Below the pieces are notes generated by a model that saw nothing but the letters and a program-made list of their open reading frames with translations, had not been told where the DNA came from and did not search any database. Below, piece after piece: positions 16,694 to 25,099 of a DNA stretch of 25,099 nt. The stretch's first letter is position 1; each line of letters starts with the position of its first letter. Source of the stretch: JAWKTM01 sp041399085 (GTDB taxonomy: Bacteria > Planctomycetota > Planctomycetia > Pirellulales > Pirellulaceae); contig JAWKTM010000089.1 of the NCBI GenBank assembly GCA_041399085.1, positions 1 through 25,099 on the forward strand, written 5' to 3'. Position numbers and translations under genes: made by a program.

Positions 16694-19372
16694 ATGGCTA
16701 GCCCTTTCCATCACTTTCGCCGTCACCAAAAGACTTTGTTGGCCGTGTTCGGCGTCATCATCATGTTTGTCTTCGTGGTCGGATCGGCCCTGCAAGGGTT
16801 AACGGATCCGAACCGCGCGGCCCAGGCCGCCGCTAATGAGACGGTGGTGACCTGGAAGGGCGGGTCGTTGTCGGAAGCCGAGTTGGCTCAAATGAACGAG
16901 ACGCATCGGCTGCTGGTGAACTTCCTGGCGGCGGTGGCTCGTGAAACGATGTCCAAGAACGGAATGCCGATCGCGCCGGGTTTTTCGACCAACCAAATGG
17001 GGCAAATCCAAAGCCCCGGCATTCCGGTGGCGATGAACGAACAGACGCTGGTCGAAACTCGGTTGCTGGCCGACAAAGCCCGGCAAACGGGGATGGTCGT
17101 CAATGATGAGGCCATCTACGACTTTCTCGAAAACCAGTTGGCTGTCGGGCTGCTGACGCGCGGCGACTTGGCTCGCATCCTTGAGCAGTCGACCGGTGGC
17201 CGACTGACGGACGAGCACATGTTCGAGGCGTTGCGAACGGAGTTGCTCGCGCAAAACATGCGGTTGATGGGCCAGAGCGCTTTGTTCGCCGATCGCCGGC
17301 CGATCGTGACACCCGCCACGGCGTGGGATTACTACCTGCGGATGAATCGGCAAGCGAAGGTTGAGTTGCTGCCGGTCGAAGCCGAGGAGATGCTGGACGA
17401 GGTGAAGCAAAAGCCGTCGGAGGCCGCGCTGCGTGAGCTGTTCGAAGAGCACAAGGAAGAGTTCGGTCATCCGGCTTTGGCCGAACCAGGTTTCCGGCAA
17501 CGGCAGAAGCTGGCTTTCAGTTACTTGAAGGCCACTATGAAGGAGTTTCTGGATCGCGAAATCGCCAACCTCACGGACGAGCAAATTCAAGCCGAATACG
17601 ATCGCCGCGTCGCTTTGGGCCAGTATCGCGTGACGCCCGAAGCGACCGAGCCGGCCACGCCGGAGTCGCCGAACTCCGAGCCTGCCGCGACCGAATCGCC
17701 AGCGACCGAATCGCCAGCAACCGAACCGCCAGCGACCGAATCGACGGAGCCAAAGCCTACCGACCCGAACGCTCCGGCAAGCGAGACCCCCAAGCCCGAG
17801 CCACCTGCGGATGAGAAGCCGGCGCCGAATGCCGAGCCGCCCGCAAAACCCGAGTCGACGGAATCACCGGCAACGGAAGAAAAACCGGCCGACTCGCCAA
17901 CTTCGGAACCGGCGAAATCCGAGGAAAAACCTTCGGATGAGAAACCAGCCGAGCAGAAACCGGCCGAGGAGAAACCGGCTGAGGAGACGTCAACCGAGGA
18001 ACCGAGTTCCGAACCGGCTGATAGCGATCAGAGCAACCGAGCAGCGAACGTGACCAAGTTCGTCGCCTTGCTTGACGAGGAACCCGACTCCTCGGAAGAG
18101 AACGCCCCGGCCACGGAACCAAAAACGGAATCCGATCCTAACGCCACGGAACCGCCAGCAAACGAGACAGGCGACAAGCCAGCCGAAGACAAGCCAGCCG
18201 AAGACAAGCCAGCCGAGGACAAGCCAGCCGAGGAAACGGCTGTCGAGGAAAAACCGATGGCGGATGAAAAGCCCACCGGGGAAAAGCCAGCGGCTGCAGA
18301 AACTCCGGCGGATAAAACGGCTGGTGACGCAGAACCGGCCGAAACGACTCCCGCCAGCGATTCGCCGGCCGAGGTTGCTTCCGAACCGCGAATTCAACCG
18401 CTGTCCGAGGTGCGGGACGAAATCGCCGAAGCATTGGCAACACCGCTCGCTCGCGAAAAGCGCGACGAAGCGTTGCAGGCCGCCGAGAACGAGTTGGCCA
18501 CGTACTACGGGAAGCTGGCCAAGTGGGAAGCTCTGAAGGACACGGAAAAGGCGCCGAAGAAGCCCGAACCGATCAATGCCGAGGCCCTCGCCAAGAAGCA
18601 TAATCTTACGGCCGGAAGCGTTCCGTTGTCCGATCCGCTGGAAGTGGACCAGTACGAATTGGGCCAGACGCGAACGTTTTCATTTGCGAATCAGCAGTTT
18701 CAGCAGTTTTCGTTCGCGGAACTGACCTACGGACCCAACGTGGCCCTCTTCGAACCCCAACGCATCCGCGGCAATGTGGACGAGGACTATCTGTACTGGG
18801 CGACGGAGCAAGTCGAGGAACACGTTCCTGATTTCAAGGAAGTTCGGGAGCAAGTCGAGCGAGCCTGGAAGTTGGAAAAGGCTCGCGAGTTGGCTCAGGA
18901 GAAGGCTCGGGAGTTGGCTCAGAAAGCCGAGAAGGCCAATCAACCGTTGGCCGAAGTCTTTCCCGACAAGGCCGAGCAGATCCTGTCTCCCGAGGCGTTC
19001 AGTTGGATCACTTCGGGCAGCGTGCCCATGATGGGCGGCATGCCTCACCTCAGTTCCGTGGAAGGCGTCGAGTATCCCAGCAGCGAGTTCATGGGTGATG
19101 TGTTCAAGCTTGATCCCGGTCAAGTTGGTGTCGCCGCGAATCAACCGAAGACGACTTGGTACGTCGTGCGATTGGTCGAAGAGTCGCCCGCGATCGACCA
19201 ACTGCGCAATGGTTTTATGGAAGCCAACTACGCGGATACGGGTCGCGATCCTTCTCTGTTCATCGCCTTCCAGGAAAAGAACCAACTGTTCGGCGGTTGG
19301 TATGAGAATCTTGAAGAGCAAATGGACGTGAACTGGGCCCGCCCCGGACGATCGCTCATGGGCGGCGGATAA
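16694..19372 (+). CDS. Membrane-anchored PpiD/SurA-like periplasmic chaperone with long acidic linker
   Basis: An 892-residue protein. The ATG at 16694 has AGGAAGG five bases upstream and gives the short N-terminus MASPFHHFRRHQK followed by one transmembrane segment (about 14-34, LLAVFGVIIMFVFVVGSALQ). This is the PpiD-type topology. Residues about 50-312 are helical and resemble the SurA_N/PpiD chaperone region ('AMNEQTLVETRLLADKARQTGMVVNDEAIYDFL'). Residues about 314-566 are a low-complexity linker of Glu, Lys, Pro, Ala, Thr and Ser built of repeated units such as DKPAE and ATESP. It is interrupted by a more ordered island 'SNRAANVTKFVALLDEEP'. Residues 567-892 resume helical folding ('EVRDEIAEALATPLAREKRDEALQAAENELA') and end in a PpiD-like C-terminus ('VFKLDPGQVGVAANQPKTTWYVVRL'). 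No clear rotamase active-site motif is seen, so I infer a holdase role. An alternative is a pure scaffold. Confidence 0.8.
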   Translation: MASPFHHFRRHQKTLLAVFGVIIMFVFVVGSALQGLTDPNRAAQAAANETVVTWKGGSLSEAELAQMNETHRLLVNFLAAVARETMSKNGMPIAPGFSTNQMGQIQSPGIPVAMNEQTLVETRLLADKARQTGMVVNDEAIYDFLENQLAVGLLTRGDLARILEQSTGGRLTDEHMFEALRTELLAQNMRLMGQSALFADRRPIVTPATAWDYYLRMNRQAKVELLPVEAEEMLDEVKQKPSEAALRELFEEHKEEFGHPALAEPGFRQRQKLAFSYLKATMKEFLDREIANLTDEQIQAEYDRRVALGQYRVTPEATEPATPESPNSEPAATESPATESPATEPPATESTEPKPTDPNAPASETPKPEPPADEKPAPNAEPPAKPESTESPATEEKPADSPTSEPAKSEEKPSDEKPAEQKPAEEKPAEETSTEEPSSEPADSDQSNRAANVTKFVALLDEEPDSSEENAPATEPKTESDPNATEPPANETGDKPAEDKPAEDKPAEDKPAEETAVEEKPMADEKPTGEKPAAAETPADKTAGDAEPAETTPASDSPAEVASEPRIQPLSEVRDEIAEALATPLAREKRDEALQAAENELATYYGKLAKWEALKDTEKAPKKPEPINAEALAKKHNLTAGSVPLSDPLEVDQYELGQTRTFSFANQQFQQFSFAELTYGPNVALFEPQRIRGNVDEDYLYWATEQVEEHVPDFKEVREQVERAWKLEKARELAQEKARELAQKAEKANQPLAEVFPDKAEQILSPEAFSWITSGSVPMMGGMPHLSSVEGVEYPSSEFMGDVFKLDPGQVGVAANQPKTTWYVVRLVEESPAIDQLRNGFMEANYADTGRDPSLFIAFQEKNQLFGGWYENLEEQMDVNWARPGRSLMGGG
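17687..17744 (+). repeat. 15-bp in-frame tandem repeat in the PpiD-like linker (ATESP units)
   Basis: Copies of gcgaccgaatcgcca start at 17687, 17702, 17717 (two mismatches) and 17732 (partial). They encode the pentapeptide A-T-E-S/P-P. The 15-base period preserves the reading frame. Confidence 0.85.
18173..18232 (+). repeat. Four 15-bp in-frame tandem repeats (DKPAE units)
   Basis: gacaagccagccga(a/g) is repeated four times without interruption at 18173, 18188, 18203 and 18218, differing only at the last base. It encodes D-K-P-A-E four times. Near identity of the copies points to recent expansion by slippage. Confidence 0.92.
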
Positions 19373-19386
19373 TGATAGCATCACGG

Positions 19387-19780
19387 TCACACACCATCTC
19401 GCCCTGACCAGTTGGCTCTGCCCACGCTTTTCGTCGTTCCCATGGCGCGGTTCACGGACTTCGTACCGTCGACCGCTGCATTCACAGTATGTTTGGACCT
19501 GACGACGACGCACATATTGCCGAAATGGAACTCCTGAAACAAGAGCGTCGGCGTAACGGTGCGAGGTCTGGGGCATCCAATTGGCCGACACAAGTACTAT
19601 CTTGACAGCCCGATTGTCTGAAGCCAGCACCTCCTGCAAGGAGGCGACGCCTTCCCACCTAACGGCCGGCGCCGAAAAGTTGCGCCAGACCGTATAGAAC
19701 ATTAGGATAAGGGCGAACACGGCAGTCGCAATAAGCAAAGTCCGCAGACTGAAACGCGTTGGGAATCGCTGACTGGGCAT
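19387..19780 (-). pseudogene. Remnant of a small membrane-anchored, possibly thioredoxin-like protein
   Basis: From ATG 19780 the frame reads MPSQRFPTRFSLRTLLIATA and continues with one transmembrane segment, an N-terminus frequent in Planctomycetota. It goes on 'VRWEGVASLQEVLASDNRAVKIVLVSANWMPQTS', where 'KIVLVSANW' looks like the strand before a thioredoxin-type active site, although no CxxC follows. 'PFRQYVRRRQVQTYCECSGRRYEVRE' still looks gene-like. After about 19450 this frame has no sensible ending and would run antisense into the PpiD-like gene. A neighbouring frame reads 'MGTTKSVGRANWSGRDGV' and stops at 19387, a more natural end. I infer one or more indels. It could also be an intact but odd gene. 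Confidence 0.45.
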
Positions 19781-19951
19781 TGCATCTAGTGATTAGTCTT
19801 AGAGTACGACACACTTCCGAGCCCGTTGAAAGTGTAGAACAGGTTCGGATCTGGAAGTGCTTCGCACGGTTTGCCAACGCGAATTCCCAGCGGGAACAGA
19901 GCACTAGTCTGTGGAGAAACGCGACAGTGCATTTCCGTTTTGGTTTTTTGG

Positions 19952-20218
19952 TTTGCGGAAGCCAATAAGCCGATCGCCGCGATTTGCCACGGGGCTCAAT
20001 TGTTGTCGGCAGCCGGCGTGTTGAAGTCCAAGTCGTGCAGCGCGTATCCGGCGGTGAAACCCGAGATCGAATTATGCGGCGGCACGTTCGTTCCCGCCGC
20101 CGAGACGTTCGACAACGCGCACACGGATGGCAATCTCGTCACCGCCCCCGCATGGCCCGCCCACCCCGCTTGGATTCGTAGCTTCCTCGAAGTGCTGGGC
20201 ACGCCGGTGCATGTGTGA
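19952..20218 (+). pseudogene. 5'-truncated DJ-1/PfpI-family protein
   Basis: From about 19952 the frame encodes 'FAEANKPIAAICHGAQLLSAAGVLKSKSCSAYPAVKPEIELCGGTF' and later 'DGNLVTAPAWPAHPAWIRSFLEVLGT'. This is the C-terminal half of a DJ-1/PfpI protein (glutamine amidotransferase-like fold). The nucleophilic elbow AICHG, with its Cys at 19985, is retained. The N-terminal half, roughly 100 residues carrying the first strands and the conserved acidic residue, is missing. The in-frame sequence upstream of 19952 shows no resemblance to the family. I see no promoter or ribosome binding site that would start a short product. A deletion or insertion breakpoint probably lies near 19940-19952. Confidence 0.8.
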
Positions 20219-20255
20219 GTTCGACAACGGCGGAATCCGGCCTCACTTCGGTTGC

Positions 20256-23200
20256 TCAATCTCCCCATTCCGCGAAGACTTCATCCCGATCATTCCAATC
20301 GGTATGGCGTTCATAGGGAGCGAGGGTATCTCGCATGATCGAGTTGGCGGCCGAGGTGGAATTGAGGTCGTCGTAACCAAATACGTGGCCCAATTCGTGC
20401 AACACCGCGGTGAACAAATCGTAGCCGGCCGGCGCTGTGGGGGCGGTGGCTGCGGAGGCGCCGTGTGGTAGGTTGGCGGGTTCGATCAGCCAGCCGAGTC
20501 CGGCGGCGTCGCGGTCGAGCCAGATCACGGAACCTTCGGCGGCGCCCGCGCCGAGCTGTCGGCCAGGCAAGTCCGTGACGCCGAATCGCAGGCCGCTGAG
20601 TGCCAGCGACTGGCGGTCGTTCAGGCCGAGTTGCTGCCAGTAGTTCACGGCTCGTTCGACCACCGGGGCCAGCAGGTCATCGGTCAGGACCGAAACATGT
20701 TCGACTATCGCGTGTTCGCTGGCGTTCGTGGACGGAGCTGTTGGAATTGAGCCAGACTCGATGGCCGTGCCACCAACCAACTCGGCGGCCATCAGCGGCG
20801 ACGACGGTCCGCCGATGCGTCGGAGATAGACGGCGTCGGCAATCACGCGCGGGCTGGCGTTTTCGTTGGAGATGGTGATCGTCAGCGATCGGGCCAGCGC
20901 CGGCACTTCGAACGTGCTGGGCAACAACTGAAAGTCGATTCCGTCGGCGTGGCGATCGGCTATCGGATTCAACGTTTGGTTGATAGTGCCGACCGTCTGC
21001 GACGTCGCGCCCGGCGAACTGGCTTCGTACTCGACCGACGTGTTCCGATTACCGTGCGGCACCCAACTGACGGCGATCTCATACACACCCGGCTCCACGT
21101 CGAACGACCAGGATGCCACCGAATTGCCCGTCGTGCCAAGCTGATGAATCGAACCGTGGAAAGCTGTCCGCGGCCAGATTGTGTCGTTGCCGGTAATCAC
21201 AAAGTTCGGCGTGTTCTCGTTGTCGTCGGCAATCTGGACCTCGAACAACTCGTCCACGATCGGCGCCGGGGCCAGCCACACGGCGTCGGCTAAAACCGCG
21301 AGCGCCGCGCCGGTCGAGTTCTGTGCGTCGAGCGTCACGACGGCCACACCATCCGCCCCGACATGCACGTGGCCCAGGATCTCCCAGGCCGCGCCGAACT
21401 CCATGAAATCATTGGGAGCCGCTGACTGGTCGACATCCACCTCGATCGCGCCGACCCCGCCATCCAACACGAAGCGAGCTCCGGTCGCCCCGCCGACGTT
21501 GGGCCAAGTCGCCGCGACGCGATACAGCCCCGGCTCCAAATTCCCAAACGTCCAAGTCGCCGTGTTACTGCTGCCGACCGTGGCCGTTTGATAATCGGCG
21601 TTATGGCCGGCAGTAAGATGCGTCGCGAAGCCAGCCGACGGCACGTAGCCCAAATCGCCGTTGTCGATCAACCGCCCGCCCGTGTGCGAAACGGTTCCTT
21701 GCAAAGTCATGGCGAAACTGGCATTCGCCGGATCGTTCGTGGAAAACGAAACTCGGCCGTTCGTCATCGAGCCCGCATTGTCCGCGTTCATCCGCACGAC
21801 CAACGTCGTCGAGCCGCCGGGCGGAATCGAAGTCGCCCCCAACGCATTCGGCGGCAACGTGAACGCCTCAAAGATGTCGAACGAATTCACGAGCCCACGA
21901 TCCACCAACAGATCGCTCAGCAGCAAGTGCGAGCCGCCGGTGTTTGTGATCGTGATCTCGCGATCGGCCCGCTCGCCTTGCCGAGTCAGCCCGAAGTCGA
22001 GCGTGTTGCCGTTGGCGATCGTCGCGCCGTCAATCTCCGTCTCGAACGTCGCTTCCGCCGCCGGCACAATCCGTATCGCATCGGCCACGATGTACCGATT
22101 GTTCGAGCCGGGACCGCTGTCGTTGTTCGACAACTCGACGGCCAAACTTCCCGCGGCGGTCACGGTCACGACCGCAAGATTCTGCCAAGCGATATCTTCC
22201 TCCAGAAAACTGCGCGGCCCCTGTTCCTGATCGACGCTGACCGTTTGAAGACCGCCGCCTCCGTTCAGTCTGTAGCGAGCGTTCATCGAGTTCTCGCTGC
22301 TGGGCGTCCAAGTCGCGGAGACCAAGTACCGTCCTGGCGTGAGACCGGTGAAGTTCCACGTCGCGGTCCCGCCACTGGTCGACGGAATTCGATCCGCATC
22401 GCCGAACAACCCATGAATCGTGCCGGTCATGCGCGTCGCGCCAGCCGGATTGCTAAGCGTATAGTCGGTCGTGGCATATTCGCCCGGCAAGCCGTTGTCC
22501 ATCACGTGCGCGGCCAACGTCGATACCGGTTCGAGCCGCACCGCGTCGGCCGCGATCGTGCCGTTCGCGCCCGCGTCGCTAACTCGGATCGTGACGCTGT
22601 TCTCGGTGACCGTCACATAAAACAGATGCTGCCACTCGCTGCCGCCGAAGTTGTAGCGGCTGGGATCGGCGCTCTGATTCACGCGCACCGAAGCCAACGC
22701 GACGTTCGTGCTATTCAACGCCTGATACAACGTGTTGGTCGCCCGATCGCCACGCCGCACCCACGTGGCCGAAGCCAAGTAGGTTCCCGGCGCGAGGTCG
22801 TTGAACGTCCAATCGGCGAAGTTGCCGCCCACGCCCGGTATCGGCGTCGTGGCCGGATTCGTGGCGAACTGCTGCGAGCTAAACGGCGGGTTGTTCTCCG
22901 TCGGCGAGACGATCCAGTGCGTGCCGCCGCCGGTCGAAACGTTGAAAGCCACGTTGGCATCCGTGGCCGTGTCGCCTTCGCGCGAAGCGGCGCCGGTCGT
23001 GCGGCGGTTGGCAAAGCCGCTGTAGTTCACGGCCGCGAAGCCCGCGGACATCAGAGCCGCCCCGGTGTCGGTCGTCGCCGCGCCTTGGCCGTCGTAATAC
23101 AGCGTGTTTTGACCGCCGCCGCCGCTGAGCGTGCGAGCGACTCCGACCAGCGGATCGACATGCACGATGTCGTTGCCCGGTCCGCCGACAAAGTTCTCGA

Positions 23201-25099
23201 ACGTACCGACCGCCAACTGCAGCCGATCGCCGCCGTCCACGCCACTCATCGACTGTGCGGCTCGCGAATCCAAATCGATCGCCACCGCAATGCCGAAGTC
23301 CGTGAAGTTCAGCGTGTCCGCGTCGCCGCCGGCATCGTTCAAAATCGTCAACGTCGGCGCGGAAGGCAGATCATTGACAAAGAACGTGTCGCTCGCCGCG
23401 CCCGACTTCAGCGTGCGGCGAGTCATCTCGGAATCGGCGTCGATCAACACCGAAACTCGCAACCCTCCGTCACGGCTGTAGAAACCGTTGTTCAAGATGT
23501 ATGCGTGGCCGTCCGTGTTCGGCTCGTTGCCATCGTCGATCACCAGCGTATTGCCATGCCGACCGCCGTCGATTGTCACGGTGGACTGAATCAAATCCAA
23601 CGTGCCTCGACGTGCCGCGGCCACCGCCTGTCGGTCATTCGAAAGCGTACCGACCTGCAAAAGGTCATCGCCGTCGTTGCCTTCGAGCGTCGTCAATGAA
23701 TTGGTCGGAGCGGCGAGCACACTGAGCGTATCGCGCCCGCCGCCGCCCTGAATCGTGACGGCCGTCAGCCCGCTGGCCAGCGGATCGAACGAGACGACAT
23801 CCACCACGTCATCGCCACCGTTGGCTTGAACGACCAGCGCCGTGAAAGCCCCGCCCGCCCAATCAAACGCGGCGTACGGAACAGCTCGATGCGGAAACGC
23901 GCCGTCTCGGTCTTCGTTGTAAGCGAACACTCGCTGCATATCGGCCAATACGGGCAAGTGCGTCGGCCCCGGCACGGCCCCCAAACTCAGATCATCGACG
24001 TCGATCACCTCCAACAACTGATTCTCGTCGTCGGCCACGATCGTCAGCGTGCCTCCCGGCGTGCCGCTGGTCGTCACCGGCCGTTCCAGATCCGTGAAGT
24101 ACAGCACTTGGGTTCCGACGCCGATCGTCGCTACTTCGCCGTCCGCGCCGCCCGCATCGGCTCCGAATCCATCCCCAGCGCCGTCGCCCAATCCGTAAGT
24201 CTGGCTGGTGCTTCCTTGCGCCAGTTGATACCGCAATTGATCCACGCCGCCGTTGCCCGCGAACAAGACACGCGGCACGCCGGCCACCAACGGATTGTCG
24301 TCCGCAATGATCGACGGATGGCTGGTTTGCATTAGCGGCAAACCATTCACATCATCCACGGTGAACGTCTCGTCGTCGGCCGAGCCGAGTAGTTGCAGCG
24401 ACAGGATGCGAGCGATCTCGCCTTCAAAGAACGGCGCGGCGTTGACCAACAGTTGCAGATTCGTTGCCGTCGCATCCAGCCGCATGAGGATATCGTCGGC
24501 CGCGGCGTTGCCGAATCCCGACGTATCCATATCCAACACCAGATGATACGGTCCATTTGCCACGACGTTCTCGATGCTGGCGTACTGAATCGGCCGGGGA
24601 TTCACGGGCGGCCCGTTGAACTCATAGCGACCGTCCCCTGCCGCCGCTCCCAATGTCAACGTCGGCGGATTCAGCCCAGTCAGATTCAGGTCCAACGTAT
24701 CGCCCGGCGGCACGGCGCCCATCGGCGTGGCGAACGTGGGCGAGCCGCCATTAACCACCATCGGCGCGGTGGCGCTCGGCGTTAGCTGGAAGGTATCGTT
24801 GTCATCGCCGCCAGTGATTGTGAGTTGATTGATTGTCACGTCGCCAACAATCACACTGCCAGCCAAGGTAACCGTCGAACCGCCGTTGGTAGTCGTCTCG
24901 GGATTGTCCGCGTCCGTGCCAGCCGCGCCGTCGACCAGAATCACAATGTTAGTTGCCGCCGAAGCGGTCAACGCGCCCGCTTGTAAGATACCGGTGGCCG
25001 CGATACTCACATCATCACCCGCTCGTAGTGTCACGCCGCTAAAGTTCGATGTCACACTCTGCCCAGCCGCGACACTCACATTGTCCGTGCCTAATGCCG
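20256..25099 (-). CDS. Giant secreted multi-module protein with C-terminal matrixin-like peptidase domain (partial)
   Basis: The frame is open to the right edge ('ALGTDNVSVAAGQS' precedes the GTG at 25079), so the N-terminus is outside the window. At least 1614 residues are present. Region 22960-25099 is beta-rich with GGDDNDTF, GGVD, NGGDDVVDV and GGGGRDTL-type motifs like hemolysin-type calcium repeats. Then follow two Golvesin/Xly-type carbohydrate-binding-like modules (about 22950-22530 and 22513-22070) and a choice-of-anchor-D/HYDIN-like domain (about 22060-21690, 'LDFGLTRQGERADREITITNTGGSHLLL'). Two more modules follow (about 21675-21270 and 21265-20811). Each module has an 'L.PG.Y..sATW' core, a 'V.QS' strand and an ending like 'ADAVRLEP'. 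The C-terminal domain (about 20720-20256) contains HELGHVFGYDD at 20399-20367 and a Met-turn-like SIMRDTL. The HExxHxxGxxD arrangement is metzincin-like with Asp as third ligand. Surface attachment or matrix protein is likely; catalytic activity is plausible but unproven. Confidence 0.85.
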   Translation of the reverse strand, partial: ALGTDNVSVAAGQSVTSNFSGVTLRAGDDVSIAATGILQAGALTASAATNIVILVDGAAGTDADNPETTTNGGSTVTLAGSVIVGDVTINQLTITGGDDNDTFQLTPSATAPMVVNGGSPTFATPMGAVPPGDTLDLNLTGLNPPTLTLGAAAGDGRYEFNGPPVNPRPIQYASIENVVANGPYHLVLDMDTSGFGNAAADDILMRLDATATNLQLLVNAAPFFEGEIARILSLQLLGSADDETFTVDDVNGLPLMQTSHPSIIADDNPLVAGVPRVLFAGNGGVDQLRYQLAQGSTSQTYGLGDGAGDGFGADAGGADGEVATIGVGTQVLYFTDLERPVTTSGTPGGTLTIVADDENQLLEVIDVDDLSLGAVPGPTHLPVLADMQRVFAYNEDRDGAFPHRAVPYAAFDWAGGAFTALVVQANGGDDVVDVVSFDPLASGLTAVTIQGGGGRDTLSVLAAPTNSLTTLEGNDGDDLLQVGTLSNDRQAVAAARRGTLDLIQSTVTIDGGRHGNTLVIDDGNEPNTDGHAYILNNGFYSRDGGLRVSVLIDADSEMTRRTLKSGAASDTFFVNDLPSAPTLTILNDAGGDADTLNFTDFGIAVAIDLDSRAAQSMSGVDGGDRLQLAVGTFENFVGGPGNDIVHVDPLVGVARTLSGGGGQNTLYYDGQGAATTDTGAALMSAGFAAVNYSGFANRRTTGAASREGDTATDANVAFNVSTGGGTHWIVSPTENNPPFSSQQFATNPATTPIPGVGGNFADWTFNDLAPGTYLASATWVRRGDRATNTLYQALNSTNVALASVRVNQSADPSRYNFGGSEWQHLFYVTVTENSVTIRVSDAGANGTIAADAVRLEPVSTLAAHVMDNGLPGEYATTDYTLSNPAGATRMTGTIHGLFGDADRIPSTSGGTATWNFTGLTPGRYLVSATWTPSSENSMNARYRLNGGGGLQTVSVDQEQGPRSFLEEDIAWQNLAVVTVTAAGSLAVELSNNDSGPGSNNRYIVADAIRIVPAAEATFETEIDGATIANGNTLDFGLTRQGERADREITITNTGGSHLLLSDLLVDRGLVNSFDIFEAFTLPPNALGATSIPPGGSTTLVVRMNADNAGSMTNGRVSFSTNDPANASFAMTLQGTVSHTGGRLIDNGDLGYVPSAGFATHLTAGHNADYQTATVGSSNTATWTFGNLEPGLYRVAATWPNVGGATGARFVLDGGVGAIEVDVDQSAAPNDFMEFGAAWEILGHVHVGADGVAVVTLDAQNSTGAALAVLADAVWLAPAPIVDELFEVQIADDNENTPNFVITGNDTIWPRTAFHGSIHQLGTTGNSVASWSFDVEPGVYEIAVSWVPHGNRNTSVEYEASSPGATSQTVGTINQTLNPIADRHADGIDFQLLPSTFEVPALARSLTITISNENASPRVIADAVYLRRIGGPSSPLMAAELVGGTAIESGSIPTAPSTNASEHAIVEHVSVLTDDLLAPVVERAVNYWQQLGLNDRQSLALSGLRFGVTDLPGRQLGAGAAEGSVIWLDRDAAGLGWLIEPANLPHGASAATAPTAPAGYDLFTAVLHELGHVFGYDDLNSTSAANSIMRDTLAPYERHTDWNDRDEVFAEWGD

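Noticed and set aside
18173..18232. Regular short repeats that might suggest a CRISPR array
   Set aside because: The units are contiguous 15-mers without spacers, in frame inside a coding sequence.
17990..18601. Minus-strand frame rich in Gly, Phe, Trp and Leu resembling a membrane protein
   Set aside because: It is the complement of the repetitive Glu/Lys/Pro linker of the PpiD-like gene; the apparent hydrophobic repeats arise from that repeat structure.
18680..19400. Long continuation of the 19780 minus-strand frame
   Set aside because: After about 110 codons it runs antisense through the 3' end of the PpiD-like gene and loses any gene-like character; only the first part is kept as a remnant.
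21588..23699. Long 703-codon plus-strand open frame
   Set aside because: It is antisense to the giant protein. Its translation is extremely Arg/His/Val rich with no domain signal, as expected from the complement of GC-rich, Asp/Gly/Ala-rich coding sequence.

Overview
The window looks like a chromosomal segment from a member of the Planctomycetota, probably Pirellulales-like. I infer this from the gene content: a DUF1570-type metallopeptidase, a short membrane protein beginning with the 'FSLRTLLIATAVFAL' type of N-terminus, a secreted multi-module giant protein ending in a matrixin-like domain, and DNA topoisomerase I with four C-terminal repeats and a lysine-rich tail. Weak Shine-Dalgarno signals and long non-coding gaps also fit. 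No taxonomic search could be run, so the placement rests on family knowledge.

Layout. 1-2070: a tyrosine recombinase gene lies directly beside the 3' end of a complete one-piece tmRNA gene (ssrA, minus strand, 2070-2427, predicted tag AEGNFAMAA), which has its own intrinsic terminator. 2744-4836: two plus-strand enzymes, a TIM-barrel (xylose isomerase/AP-endonuclease-2-like) protein and a metallo-beta-lactamase-fold exonuclease, separated by a strong terminator. 5143-8227: a TPR lipoprotein and a Wza/SLBB-type polysaccharide export protein, plausibly working together at the envelope. 8393-10713: two minus-strand exported proteins, a lactonase-fold beta-propeller gene with two frameshifts and a DUF1570 zinc peptidase. 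11059-13366: a HEAT/STN-like exported protein followed 79 bases later by a parvulin-type PPIase. A 52-bp near-perfect palindrome separates this pair from the convergent topA (13578-16253). topA is divergent from a PpiD/SurA-like membrane-anchored chaperone (16694-19372) with a 250-residue Glu/Lys/Pro/Ala linker. 19387-20218 holds two gene remnants. 20256 to the right edge is the 3' part of a giant secreted protein with four copies of a carbohydrate-binding-like module, a choice-of-anchor-D-like domain and a C-terminal HExxHxxGxxD peptidase-like domain.

How the genes work together. Most of the window concerns the cell envelope: export, folding (two rotamase-family proteins), polysaccharide secretion and secreted hydrolases. 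Housekeeping genes (ssrA, topA) are interspersed. The integrase next to ssrA marks a likely edge of an integrated element extending left of the window. I found no convincing complete new defence or mobile system here. The most notable items are the integrase/ssrA junction, the intergenic palindrome, a promoter-overlapping inverted repeat, the cysteine cluster in the export protein and the architecture of the giant protein.
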